This document shows positions 16,800-25,273 of a stretch of 64,000 nt of DNA, piece after piece. The notes under the pieces are model-generated. The model searched no databases. It was given only the letters and a program-made list of their open reading frames with translations, and was not told the DNA's origin. Position numbers and translations under genes: made by a program. Within the stretch, counting starts at the first letter, position 1. Each line of letters begins with the position of its first letter. Origin of the DNA: Poriferisodalis sp965226645 (GTDB lineage Bacteria > Actinomycetota > Acidimicrobiia > Acidimicrobiales > Poriferisodalaceae); NCBI GenBank assembly GCA_965226645.1, contig CBDDDL010000003.1:496001-560000 (forward strand), given 5' to 3'.

Positions 16800-16841
16800 C
16801 GGCCATCGAAGCGTCCGGGTGCCGCAGATCGCCCGACGGGA

Positions 16842-18671
16842 TCACCAACCCGCGCGGTCAAGCAGCTCCTTGAGCCGGCGCTTCGCCCGGTGCTCAGTCC
16901 GGACGCGTTGCAGCAGCGAATCGAACAATTCCGGCTCGCCCGCATCGGATGCCAGTCGTTGAATTCGAGACATCAGATCGACGGCGGACTTGTATTGGTC
17001 GGCCTTCTTGCGGTCGATGATCGCCAGCGCCGCCGAGGCATAGACCGTGATCGAGTCACGGGGTGAGCGTTGCTCACGTTGCCTCGCGAGCGTCATCCAC
17101 ATCTGGCTGCTTGTGCCCAACTGCACAGCCGTGTCCCATGCTTGCTGAGCGTGACCTTCGAAGAGCAGGATCTCCGTCAAGATGGCTGCTGCTTCGGGCG
17201 CGGCGGAAGCGGCGTCAGACATGACGTCCTCGGGCACCGCACCATCAGCCGGCGCCCTGCAAGCCAGCAATGTGTTGTCACCGCTTGGATCGAGCCGTCT
17301 GAGCAGATGCTTGCGGCCTCGGCTCAGCCAGTCGACACCGGTGTCCTCCTGCTTCAGGCGGCGGTAGTTGCTCAGCGACGGACTCGCCTCAAACGTCTTC
17401 CAGTACAGATCGACGGCGGCTTCGGTCTCGCCCCGCTCGCGCAGCTTGCGAGCCAGGAAATCGCGGGTATTGCTGGCATGCCATGAGCCGTGCCCCATGC
17501 CTGACAGACCCCGACGGGCCCACTCGACAGCTTCGTCGTCACGGCCGGCCCGTTCGAACGCAGCGGCGATCTCGACCATGTCGGTGGGGCGAATTCGCTC
17601 GCGCCGGTGCGCCTCGACGAGCGCGTCGGGGTCGTCCATGGCAAGCGCCCAACCGATCATCGCTTCACGTAGGCGGAACACGTCCGACGACCAGCCGTCG
17701 TCTTTGGGGTCGATCTGCCGCCATTTGGGTTCGATTGCACGGCGGAACGCGGTCAGCCCTGAAGGGCCGAGTACTTCCGCATATCTCGCTGCCGACCGGT
17801 GGAATCCGTCCAGTTCTGACGTCATTTCGAGCTTCGCGAGGCGCTTCGCCAGCTCGACCGGGTCTGATGTGCTCTGCTCGCACGCCTGAAGATGCAGATC
17901 GGCCAGTCGGTCGGATATTTCCGTCAGCCATTCGGCAGCGTCGTCCACAAGGCTCAGGGCCGTGTCCGCCCGTCTGTGCGCATATTCAGCGAGCTGCGCT
18001 GTTGCGGGGCCATGACCGGCATCGCACAGATCCACCATCGCGTCGATCATGTCGTTGACAATTTCTGCCCATTCGTGAGCTTCGTGATAGCTCACATGAC
18101 GCCCGGCGTCGAAAACGCCCTTGATCCGCTGACGCCATTCATCGATGTCCGGTCCGATGCCTTGCTCGGACCTTGCTTCGAGCAGCAGGCGTTCGCGTAA
18201 GCGCCAATCGTCGGCAGTCTTCTGCAGAACGATCTCCGCCAGCCGTTCGACATCGAGCCGGTGCACGAACCCCTCGAGCAGGAGGACATCAGGGTCGGCG
18301 CTTCGGCTGCGCTGCGACGGCCGCGTTGGCCCGCTCGCGCCTTCGGGACGCTCGCCGGTTCGTATCAGCGATAACGCCACAGCGACGCAATGCTTGCAGA
18401 ACGAGCCGTCTTCGGCCGCAGGGCATGAGCACGACCAGTTCAGCGTGTCGGCGTCGAGCCACAACTCGACGCCGTACGGCATTGTTCCGCGCACCGTCGC
18501 GCGCACCCCTTTGTCGCTCGCTGTCGCCGATTCCACCCGGCGGTCATTCAGGTATCCGACCCCTCGCTGAAAGGAGCGCAGACCGGCGAGTTCCCCGATC
18601 ATGTGTTCGTCGAGCACTTCGTCCAGCTCGCCTGAACGACTCGATCCGCCCAGTTCCCCTATATCGGTCAC
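16842..18671 (-). CDS. SWIM zinc-finger protein, full length
   Basis: 609 residues from the GTG at 18669-18671, the start used for both copies. Residues 81-94 form the SWIM zinc motif (CSCP, then FCKH), which binds DNA or protein partners; an N-terminal domain rich in charged residues precedes it. After a linker, residues about 140-600 are helical with repeated amphipathic blocks (for example LRERGETEAAVDLYWKTFEA) that read like TPR-type repeats. Proteins of this form are widespread and of unknown function, perhaps scaffolds. The gene points against vapBC and ends 43 bp from the vapC stop. A promoter-like element precedes it. Confidence 0.75.
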   Translation of the reverse strand: MTDIGELGGSSRSGELDEVLDEHMIGELAGLRSFQRGVGYLNDRRVESATASDKGVRATVRGTMPYGVELWLDADTLNWSCSCPAAEDGSFCKHCVAVALSLIRTGERPEGASGPTRPSQRSRSADPDVLLLEGFVHRLDVERLAEIVLQKTADDWRLRERLLLEARSEQGIGPDIDEWRQRIKGVFDAGRHVSYHEAHEWAEIVNDMIDAMVDLCDAGHGPATAQLAEYAHRRADTALSLVDDAAEWLTEISDRLADLHLQACEQSTSDPVELAKRLAKLEMTSELDGFHRSAARYAEVLGPSGLTAFRRAIEPKWRQIDPKDDGWSSDVFRLREAMIGWALAMDDPDALVEAHRRERIRPTDMVEIAAAFERAGRDDEAVEWARRGLSGMGHGSWHASNTRDFLARKLRERGETEAAVDLYWKTFEASPSLSNYRRLKQEDTGVDWLSRGRKHLLRRLDPSGDNTLLACRAPADGAVPEDVMSDAASAAPEAAAILTEILLFEGHAQQAWDTAVQLGTSSQMWMTLARQREQRSPRDSITVYASAALAIIDRKKADQYKSAVDLMSRIQRLASDAGEPELFDSLLQRVRTEHRAKRRLKELLDRAGW

Positions 18672-18689
18672 GACCTGATTTCCTAGCCG

Positions 18690-18718
18690 ATAGCACCGAA
18701 GTCGCGATGTTCTTGCAA
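18690..18718 (-). promoter_or_regulatory. Promoter-like element before the SWIM gene
   Basis: On the minus strand, TTGCAA (18713-18718) and TGCTAT (18690-18695) are separated by exactly 17 nt, a good sigma-70 arrangement. The predicted transcript would begin about 12 nt before the GTG start. The spacer sequence is shared with sites at 23881-23909 and 25344-25372. Confidence 0.5.
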
Positions 18719-18759
18719 TGACGCGCTTGCGTGTTGTGGTAGCAGCACACCGATAGCTA

Positions 18760-20373
18760 CTACTGCGGCACCAGCATCCACTTGTTGCCGCGGGTACGGG
18801 GCTCGGCGTGTGTGGGTGCCACGATGCCATCGGCTCGGAGGCGACGCAGCCAATTCAGCACCGTCTGTTTCGAGGTGCCAAGCGCCGCTGCCAGATCGAC
18901 GCTGCTGCGCGGGCCAGCCTCGAGCAGACGGATCATCTGTTCCGGTGTGCCCTTGTACAGCTGGTGCGACCGAGTCTGCCGGCTCACATTCGGTCCCGAC
19001 ATGGGTGTCCATGGATTGTGGCCGGAGGTGCCTGGAATGCGGTCGGCGCCGCCGATTGCCGAGACACCGATGCGGAAGTACTGATCGCGAACAGTGACTA
19101 TCAGCTCGCGCACCTGGTCATCCAGTTCGGGCGGTCCCATTCCCGTCCGGTCGAGAGCCTGAACCGCTGCGCGCAATCCCGAGCCCCGGTTTTCGCAGAC
19201 GGGCCTGCCGGTTCCCGGAATGACGACATCTTCGAGCAATCGTGCGAGCAGCGCATTGCGGGTGCTGCTGATGCTCGCGTCGATGAGCTGCGCTACGTCG
19301 GTGTGCCCTGCGTGGATGCCGTGCAACCCGCCGGGACTGGCAACCTCGAATCGATCGGGGTACAGAGAGATGCGCACCTGAGTGCCGTGCGCGGTCGGGT
19401 GGTAGTCGCGGTGCATGAGTGCATTTGCCACGATTTCGCGGATGGCCTCGGCTGGGTAGTCCCAGATATCTTGCCGGCCGGCGCCTTCAACGACTGATCG
19501 CCGTCGCATGTTGCGTTGCATCGCCGAGACGGCTTGAGCCACGATGGCCGGTATCGGCCCGTCGAGCGGCTGGTTGTCGATAAAGCGCGTTCCATCGGCC
19601 AGAGGCGACCCGTCAGCTGTCGGCAACACGACGAATGAAGCAGCCAGTTGGGGCACGAACTGCTGCGGGTAGCGGCCGAGCGCCAGCAAGCCCGCGAGAG
19701 TGGCTGGTGAGTCGGGCCGCGGTTCGATCAGCACGCCGAGCATGTGCAGCACTTCGTGATCAGCGGCTTCGGTGAAGATCGCACCGCGCCGCCGGCGGAG
19801 CCGTCTCAGCAGGTCGCTCACCATCGCAGCGTCCAGATGCTCCAAACGGGCACCGTCGACCGGCGCGGCATCATTGTTCGGCTGTCCGCGACCCGAGACC
19901 ATCACATGTATCTCGTAGTCCGTCAGGCGCCGGTTGCCATCGTGAACTCGGGTGTACGAACCTTGGTTCATGCCCTCGCCCCGGACATAGCAGGGTCGGT
20001 GTTGGTGTCCCAGCGGCGGAACACGAGCCGCAACTACCGGGCTGCTGTTGACATCGCAGATGCCGATATTCGGCCGAATCTTGGGTTCGAGGTCGTCTGA
20101 GCACGCTGAAGCAAGGTCGGCTGCGAGCTTGGAAGCCTCGATGGGCTCTGGCACGAAGTCGGTATCGCTCAGCCCAAGGATGAGCAGGCCACCTCGGCCG
20201 TTAGAAAACGCAGAAATGGACTTCAGCACGCTCTTGGGGAAGCCACCCGCCGCGGACTTGACTTCGACCGTTTCGTGATCGGTAGCGGCAGTCCGAAGCA
20301 GCGGCACGGCGGCGTTCAGTTGCGCCTGAAGCTCTGCCGGTGCAGAAATGTGTCCGGCACTCTCGGTGTTCAC
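18760..20373 (-). CDS. AlbA_2/Schlafen-type ATP-binding transcriptional regulator
   Basis: 537 residues, GTG start. The N-terminal third is the AlbA_2 (divergent AAA_4) domain: VEVKSAAGGFPKSVLKSISA followed by AFSNGRGGLLILGL. The centre is a GHKL-like ATPase domain with YPAEAIREIVANALMHRDYH as the N-box, and ENRGSGLRA as the glycine-rich lid. The C-terminus is a winged-helix unit: SSVDLAAALGTSKQTVLNWL with RADGIVAPT. Proteins of this build regulate nearby genes, often their own, in accessory regions. The upstream 220 bp contain a palindrome TTGTGCACAA and repeated ATTGTGGA motifs. The downstream neighbour is the SWIM gene on the same strand. Confidence 0.8.
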   Translation of the reverse strand: MNTESAGHISAPAELQAQLNAAVPLLRTAATDHETVEVKSAAGGFPKSVLKSISAFSNGRGGLLILGLSDTDFVPEPIEASKLAADLASACSDDLEPKIRPNIGICDVNSSPVVAARVPPLGHQHRPCYVRGEGMNQGSYTRVHDGNRRLTDYEIHVMVSGRGQPNNDAAPVDGARLEHLDAAMVSDLLRRLRRRRGAIFTEAADHEVLHMLGVLIEPRPDSPATLAGLLALGRYPQQFVPQLAASFVVLPTADGSPLADGTRFIDNQPLDGPIPAIVAQAVSAMQRNMRRRSVVEGAGRQDIWDYPAEAIREIVANALMHRDYHPTAHGTQVRISLYPDRFEVASPGGLHGIHAGHTDVAQLIDASISSTRNALLARLLEDVVIPGTGRPVCENRGSGLRAAVQALDRTGMGPPELDDQVRELIVTVRDQYFRIGVSAIGGADRIPGTSGHNPWTPMSGPNVSRQTRSHQLYKGTPEQMIRLLEAGPRSSVDLAAALGTSKQTVLNWLRRLRADGIVAPTHAEPRTRGNKWMLVPQ

Positions 20374-20397
20374 GCCCTCAACCTAGCAGTGATGCGC

Positions 20398-20441
20398 ACA
20401 TTGTGGAAATGTTGTGCACAATTGAAGTCATTGTGGACATT
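20398..20441. promoter_or_regulatory. Candidate operator upstream of the AlbA_2 regulator
   Basis: A perfect 10-bp palindrome TTGTGCACAA (20412-20421) is flanked by two direct copies of CATTGTGGA (from 20398 and from 20429). It lies 25-70 bp before the regulator's GTG and between it and the hsdM remnant, so it may govern both. Confidence 0.4.
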
Positions 20442-20593
20442 TATGTGGAAAGTACTGCGCGCGTGATTCGCAAGTGGGCACTGAACGTACAGTCGGCAAT
20501 CCCAAGTCGATGCGGCGGGTCGCCGTATCGTTCGTCGGGGCCGGTGTCGGCCACAATGCTGGACTGCCTGCGTGCCGGGACGAAGGGGACTGC

Positions 20594-21759
20594 GTGAACG
20601 CTCAAACGCACGGTGAATTGGCGAACTTCATCTGGAGCATCTGCAACCTGCCGCGCGGCCCCTACAAGCGCAACGAGTACCGCAAGGTGATCCTGCCGCT
20701 CACGGTGCTGCGCCGCTTCGACTGTGTGCTCGCAGACACGAAGGAAGACGTGCTGGCCGCCGCGAAGCAGCACGCCAAGCAGTCCGAGAACGTGCGCCAT
20801 CAACTGCTCGCAGCCACAGCACAGCGGCCGTTCTACAACACGTCCCCGTTCGATTTAGCTCGGCTGCTGGACGACCCGAACCACATCGCGGCAACCTCAA
20901 CGCCTACATCGCTGCCTACTCGCCGAACGTGCGCGACATCATGGAGCGCTTCGATTTCGAGGTCCAGATCAGCCGCATGGACGAGAAGGACCTGCTGTTC
21001 CAAGTAGTGCAGCGCTTCGCTGGCTTGGACCTGTCCCCGCAGCGTGTGGACAACATGCAGATGGGGTACGTGTTCGAGGAGTTGATCCGCATCGGTGCCG
21101 AGCAGTCGAACGAGGAAGCGGGGGAGCACTTCACTCCTCGTGAGGTGATCCGCCTCATGGTGAGCCTGCTGCTGTCCCCCGAAGCAGACCTCGGCAAGCC
21201 TCACGTCGTCAAGACCATCTACGACCCCGCCTGTGGTACAGGCGGCATGCTGACGGTCGCGGAGAAGTTCCTGCTGGACCACAACGCCGATGCCAGGCCG
21301 CATCTGTTCGGCCAGGACATCAACGACGAGTCGTGGGCGGTGTGCCGTTCGGACATGCTCATCAAGGGCGACGACGCAGACCGCATCGTGCTGGGCGACT
21401 CGTTCACAGCGGACGGCTACCAGCGCCGCGCTGATGACACTCGGTGGACGTTCGACTACATGCTGGCGAACCCGCCGTTCGGGGTCGAGTGGAAGCAGCA
21501 GAAGCAGGCGATCGAGAAAGAACGCGACACCGAGTCCGTGCCTCTCGGCGAAGGCATCGACGCTTACATGGAACGCGAGGTCCTGCCCCACGTCCCCGAC
21601 GCCCGGGTCGACCACGACAAGACGAAGATCGGTTACGAGATTCCCCTCAACCGCCACTTCTACGTCTACGAGCCGCTTCGGCCCCTCGAAGCCATCGAAG
21701 CCGACCTGCGAACGCTCGAAACCGAGATCGCCCAGCTCCTCGCCGACGTCACGGCTTGA
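20594..21759 (+). pseudogene. hsdM: Type I restriction methylase HsdM, frameshifted and internally deleted
   Basis: Start GTG 20594 with AAGGGGAC upstream. The first part is the HsdM N-terminal helical domain (FIWSICNLPRGPYKRNEYRK) up to DDPNHIAA; at about 20891-20896 the frame shifts by one lost base and continues as NLNAYIAAYSPNVRDIMERF. The methylase motifs DPACGTGGML and NPPFG are intact. Then the sequence jumps from VEWKQQKQAI directly to ESVPLGEGIDAYMEREVLPH, joining the catalytic core to the extreme C-terminus; by comparison with usual HsdM length well over 150 residues are missing. The subunit would methylate adenine in a complex with HsdS; here it is dead. Confidence 0.85.
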
Positions 21760-21847
21760 GCGCCAATTCGACGTCACCGCCTGAGCGCAGAGCTGCCCCG
21801 AAGAGGCCGAGATGGAACTGACGTACACGTAGCACGCTCGACAGCAA

Positions 21848-22063
21848 ATGGAACGTCGAGAAATCTCTTGGTCGTGGGTGGAGCTGGTCGTGGCATCGCC
21901 GACACATCGGACGCGGGACCCCGGTGACAGCACGGTCGAGCGCTTCTATGCGCCAGTTCCCGAGCGCGATGACCGAGTGCTGCGCGCGGCTGTGAACACA
22001 TCGTCGGACCCATGGCGAGTCGTTACGGTGTTCTTTGACCGCAGCATGCGAGGTGAAGCATGA
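21848..22063 (+). CDS. DUF4258-like small protein
   Basis: 71 residues. WSWVELVVASP followed by DDRVLRAAVNTSSDPWRVV and TVFFDRSMRG has the order of the DUF4258 family, small proteins of the BrnT/RelE-like fold often proposed as toxins. Its stop overlaps the ATG of the DUF2283 gene (ATGA), the classic arrangement for such pairs. It sits inside a decayed type I restriction locus between the hsdM and hsdS remnants. The frame is intact and the pair could still be made. Function not established. Confidence 0.6.
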   Translation: MERREISWSWVELVVASPTHRTRDPGDSTVERFYAPVPERDDRVLRAAVNTSSDPWRVVTVFFDRSMRGEA

Positions 22064-22260
22064 AGCTCCGAATCGACAAGGAAGACGATGCGCTGTATTT
22101 CCACCTCGACGACTCTGCGATAGTCGACTCGCTCGAGGTGGCGCCCGGGGTCGTGTTGGACTTCAACGCCGCCGAGCAGGTCGTCGGCATCGAAATGCTG
22201 AATGTGTCAGCCAGATCGCCCGATCTCAACCTGAACGCGCTCCAGTTTGAGACTGCGTAG
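22060..22260 (+). CDS. DUF2283 family protein
   Basis: 66 residues. MKLRIDKEDDALYFHLDD, then EVAPGVVLDFNAAEQVVGIE and MLNVSAR are hallmarks of DUF2283, a compact beta-rich family often encoded after DUF4258 proteins and viewed as a candidate antitoxin. The ATG overlaps the upstream stop by 4 nt. The protein is acidic at its start and full length for the family (about 60-70 residues). Role inferred from the pairing only. Confidence 0.8.
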   Translation: MKLRIDKEDDALYFHLDDSAIVDSLEVAPGVVLDFNAAEQVVGIEMLNVSARSPDLNLNALQFETA

Positions 22261-22265
22261 CAGCG

Positions 22266-22568
22266 AGCCCGACGGCCCACGGCGACATTCTCTTCGCAGG
22301 ATCGGGTGAGACGCTGGAAAAAATCGGCAAGTCCGCTGTGAATCTCTTGCAGGAACCAACCTTCTGCGGTGGCGATGTCATCATTTAGCGTCCTGACGTC
22401 GACATCGACGCCACATTTCTGGGCTACGCCGCGGACCGCGCCCCGTCTCGCCATGAGAAGGCATGCATGGGCCGCGGCGTCACCGTGATGCACATCTACA
22501 GCAGCGAACTCAAGAAGCTCTCGATCCCCTTGCCGCCCTTGGACGAGCAAGTTCACATCAGCGCTTAG
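22266..22568 (+). pseudogene. hsdS: Type I restriction specificity subunit HsdS, 3' fragment
   Basis: The frame reads GDILFAGSGETLEKIGK, then EPTFCGGDVII, an in-frame TAG at 22386-22388, RPDVDIDATFLGYAAD and MGRGVTVMHIYSSELKKLSI before a PLPPLDEQ motif and a stop at 22566. This is the end of a target recognition domain and the start of the conserved spacer helix of HsdS. About a quarter of a normal subunit remains, with no start and one nonsense codon. It directly follows the DUF2283 gene. Confidence 0.8.
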
Positions 22569-22717
22569 AGGCCGCGCCGATGGGCGACCATCCCACCGGG
22601 GCTTCCCGCCGGGACCGCCGTGCCGTCCGAGTGTGCACACCACTCTCGGACTCGTTCGTAAGTGGGCGGAGCGACGGCGATCCAGGCTGACGACTGTGGT
22701 TCACAGATAATATGATT

Positions 22718-22730
22718 CACAGATGCTGTG
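22718..22730. promoter_or_regulatory. Palindrome CACAG-N3-CTGTG before the second vapB
   Basis: Same arms as at 16075-16087 but with spacer ATG instead of TTG, 22 nt before the vapB start. TAATAT at 22707-22712, just upstream, could be a -10 element. The AGGAGG present before copy 1 is CAGGCGG here. Confidence 0.45.
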
Positions 22731-22751
22731 ACAACCAGGCGGTTGATGGGC

Positions 22752-23042
22752 ATGCGAAACATCACGGTGGCAATTGACGATGACACGCACCGGTTGGCGC
22801 GCATTCGCGCTGCTGAGCTGGACACCTCGGTGTCTGCGCTGGTTCGCGGCTACCTCAGGCGTCTCGCAAGTGGCGATGGTGGCGTGCTGCATGACGACGA
22901 GAATCCGTCCGAGACGGCACAGCAGCGGCGGAGCAGGCATCTTGACGACGTGCTGAGCGTCATAGCTGCATCTGCTGGCGGCTTCCGGACGGCTGACAAT
23001 CTGTCGCGCGAAGAACTGTACGAGCGCAGTGCGTCTCGTTGA
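22752..23042 (+). CDS. vapB: VapB-like ribbon-helix-helix antitoxin, copy 2
   Basis: 96 residues identical to copy 1 (16109-16399). The upstream region differs: the strong AGGAGG is replaced by a weaker sequence, so translation from this copy may be lower. An in-frame ATG at 22728 could extend the protein by eight residues. As in copy 1 the downstream vapC frame starts inside the last codons and carries TAG. The presence of two identical antitoxins with no intact toxin suggests they now serve as repressors, or simply that they are recent leftovers. Confidence 0.8.
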   Translation: MRNITVAIDDDTHRLARIRAAELDTSVSALVRGYLRRLASGDGGVLHDDENPSETAQQRRSRHLDDVLSVIAASAGGFRTADNLSREELYERSASR

Positions 23043-23442
23043 CACGAACGTCCTGCTCTATGCGGCAAGTCCCGCGCCCGACGATGCCGCTGAGCACGGA
23101 CTCGCCGTGGCGCTGCTCAAGCAGCCCGACTTGGCGCTCTAGGTGCAGGTGCTGGCCGAGTTCTTCGTTCAGGCCACTCGACGCAGCCGCCCCCATGCCC
23201 TCAGTGCCGAACTGGCGCTGCGTTTTCTTAGCGTCTTCGACGACTTCCCGGTCCAGCCGATCACGGTTGAGGTCTTTCGTGCCGGCGTGTCGCTCAGCCA
23301 ACGCTTCGGTCTGTCCTACTGGGATGGCGCGATCCTTGCTGCTGCGCAGGCATTGGGCTGCGATGTCGTGTACTCCGAGGACATAAGCGCACAGCCGGAC
23401 TACGACGGCTTGCGGGTCATCAACCCGTTCGTCGAGCAGTGA
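23029..23442 (+). pseudogene. vapC: vapC PIN-domain toxin interrupted by TAG, copy 2
   Basis: Identical to copy 1, including the TAG at codon 38 (23140-23142). The PIN acidic residues all follow or precede the stop intact. Because both copies share the nonsense codon, it predates the duplication or conversion event. Confidence 0.85.
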
Positions 23443-23484
23443 CGGCCATCGAAGCGTCCGGGTGCCGCAGATCGCCCGACGGGA

Positions 23485-23862
23485 TCACCAACCCGCGCGG
23501 TCAAGCAGCTCCTTGAGCCGGCGCTTCGCCCGGTGCTCAGTCCGGACGCGTTGCAGCAGCGATAACGCCACGGCGACGCAATGCTTGCAGAACGAGCCGT
23601 CTTCGGCCGCAGGGCATGAGCACGACCAGTTCAGCGTGTCGGCGTCGAGCCACAACTCGACGTCGTACGGCATTGTTCCGCGCACCGTCGCGCGCACCCC
23701 TTTGTCGCTCGCTGTCGCCGATTCCACCCGGCGGTCATTCAGGTATCCGACCCCTCGCTGAAAGGAGCGCAGACCGGCGAGTTCCCCGATCATGTGTTCG
23801 TCGAGCACTTCGTCCAGCTCGCCTGAACGACTCGATCCGCCCAGTTCCCCTATATCGGTCAC
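23485..23862 (-). CDS. Miniature SWIM zinc-finger protein (internal deletion derivative)
   Basis: 125 residues with the same GTG start as the full-length paralogue. Residues 1-101 match the N-terminus including the complete SWIM zinc motif (Cys81, Cys83, Cys92, His94); residues 102-125 are the last 24 of the large protein. The 1452 bp between two CAGCGA hexamers are gone, which is 484 codons, so the frame is kept. One substitution changes Gly to Asp at residue 67. The TPR-like body is lost. The protein might still bind the same target and interfere with the large one, or be a fossil. Its -35 region differs from copy 1. Confidence 0.65.
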   Translation of the reverse strand: MTDIGELGGSSRSGELDEVLDEHMIGELAGLRSFQRGVGYLNDRRVESATASDKGVRATVRGTMPYDVELWLDADTLNWSCSCPAAEDGSFCKHCVAVALSLLQRVRTEHRAKRRLKELLDRAGW

Positions 23863-23880
23863 GACCTGATTTCCTAGCCG

Positions 23881-23909
23881 ATAGCACCGAAGTCGCGATG
23901 TTCAGCAAA
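23881..23909 (-). promoter_or_regulatory. Promoter-like element before the mini-SWIM gene
   Basis: Minus strand: TGCTAT at 23881-23886 and the same 17-nt spacer as at 18696-18712, but the -35 position reads TTTGCT (23904-23909) because the duplicated block ends right there. Expression is expected to be weaker. Confidence 0.4.
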
Positions 23910-23930
23910 TCCAGCCGGGTGGCCGCAAGC

Positions 23931-25181
23931 TCAGGGGCCGAGCGTGGTGATGGGAATCACAGCGATGCCATCGCTGCGCTGGTAGCTATAGCCCGAGGCC
24001 ACGATGATGCCGAGCGCTCGCGGCGGGCCCACGGCGTCGGACTGGACTACGTCGGCGAGCTTGCGCAGCGAGGTTGCAGCGTGTTCGATCGCCGTTTGCC
24101 CGCCGAGCTTGACTTCGAAGGCCATCCAGTCTCCGTTGCGCAGTTCGACGACCGCGTCCACTTCGAGACCGTTGCTGTCGCGGTAGTGGGACACGGAGCC
24201 GCCCAGCGGGTCCGCATACGCGCGTAGGTCACGCACCACCAACGACTCGAACAGCAGGCCGCAGAATTCGAGATCGCTGCGAACTCGGTGCCCGTCGATT
24301 CCCAGTGCTGCGACTGCGAGCGAGGGGCACGCGAAGTGGCGCTTGGGCGCCTTGCGCAGCCGGGCGCGAGACCGCAGTCCGATCGACCACGCCGGCTGAT
24401 CTTCGACGATGTAGAGCCGTCCGAGCGTTCGCAGGTACGCACTCACGGTTTCGGGACTCAGAGGAGCATCTCCGCGCGTGTGGGTGCACAGGGTCGCCAC
24501 GCTGGCGTCAGTGGCCACGTTGCGGCCGAGCGAGGTGAGCAGCCGGCGAACGCGGATCGGGTCGTGCTGGCGTTCATCGTCGCCGGGCACGCTTGTGCGG
24601 CTCGTCTCTTCCACGTAGTCCCGGCTGAACCGTTGCGCTTCGGCTGTTGAAGCGTCGAGAATGCCCGGCCAGCCTCCACGGCACATCATTTCGATGACAT
24701 CAACAAGTTCCTCATGCGCCCCGACGGTCGCCACCGACTGTGCATCGGCAAGCGCAGCCAGTGAGGTGACACCGCTGGACTTTCCGCTCTCGAAGAGTGA
24801 CATCGGGCGCATTCGGATGCGCGAGACGCGCCCGATGCCGCTGTGACGGGTGGTGTCGTCGGATGGGACTGCCGAGCCGGTCAGAATGAACCGACCCGGT
24901 CGGCGGCCGTCATCGGACGCTCGACGTGCGTGATTCCAGATGGCCGGCGCGACTTGCCACTCGTCAAGAAGTCGTGGCTCGGGCCCGTCGAGCACCCCGG
25001 CGGGGTCGATTTCGGCTGCGGCCAGCGCATTTGCATCGATGTCGAACAGGACTTCGCTTCGGGCGTGCTGGCGTGCGGTCTCGGTCTTGCCGACAGCCCG
25101 GGGACCTTCCACGACAACCATGGGCACCGCAGACAAGCGCTCTCGCAGCATCTGATCGGCAATTCGGGGCCGGTATTGCAT
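23931..25181 (-). CDS. P-loop ATPase with DUF4143 domain
   Basis: 416 residues from an ATG with AGGGGG upstream. VVVEGPRAVGKTETARQ is the Walker A region, LLDEWQVAP the Walker B, and RFILTGSA the sensor strand of the AAA_14 type. The C-terminal half carries DUF4143, ending in a nuclease-like strand pattern: HYRDSNGLEVDAVVEL and MAFEVKLGG (aspartate, glutamate, lysine arranged as in PD-(D/E)XK folds). Such ATPases are abundant accessory genes of unclear function. Most of the family keeps GPRQSGKT; here it is GPRAVGKT. A dyad lies in the 269-bp upstream gap. Confidence 0.8.
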   Translation of the reverse strand: MQYRPRIADQMLRERLSAVPMVVVEGPRAVGKTETARQHARSEVLFDIDANALAAAEIDPAGVLDGPEPRLLDEWQVAPAIWNHARRASDDGRRPGRFILTGSAVPSDDTTRHSGIGRVSRIRMRPMSLFESGKSSGVTSLAALADAQSVATVGAHEELVDVIEMMCRGGWPGILDASTAEAQRFSRDYVEETSRTSVPGDDERQHDPIRVRRLLTSLGRNVATDASVATLCTHTRGDAPLSPETVSAYLRTLGRLYIVEDQPAWSIGLRSRARLRKAPKRHFACPSLAVAALGIDGHRVRSDLEFCGLLFESLVVRDLRAYADPLGGSVSHYRDSNGLEVDAVVELRNGDWMAFEVKLGGQTAIEHAATSLRKLADVVQSDAVGPPRALGIIVASGYSYQRSDGIAVIPITTLGP

Positions 25182-25273
25182 GCTGGCACCCCCTCGCCCG
25201 CTTCCGGCGCGCACGCGCTGCTACGTACGGCCACGCACGAAGATATCGGGTTTTACAGGCTTTCTATGCCATG

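Larger units (their letters stand above)
16108..18712. repeat. Duplicated vapBC-SWIM block, long copy
   Basis: From the base before the vapB ATG to 41 bp beyond the SWIM gene start, this block recurs at 22751-23903. The second copy lacks 1452 bp (between CAGCGA repeats at 16914-16919 and 18366-18371). Across the shared 1153 bp I see two substitutions. Confidence 0.9.
22751..23903. repeat. Duplicated vapBC-SWIM block, deleted copy
   Basis: Matches 16108-18712 except for an internal loss of 1452 bp. The left border falls one base before the vapB ATG, the right border falls exactly before the -35 hexamer of the promoter-like element. Outside the left border the sequences are related but diverged (about three quarters identical over 40 bp), which suggests conversion between older paralogues rather than a simple copy. 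Confidence 0.9.
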
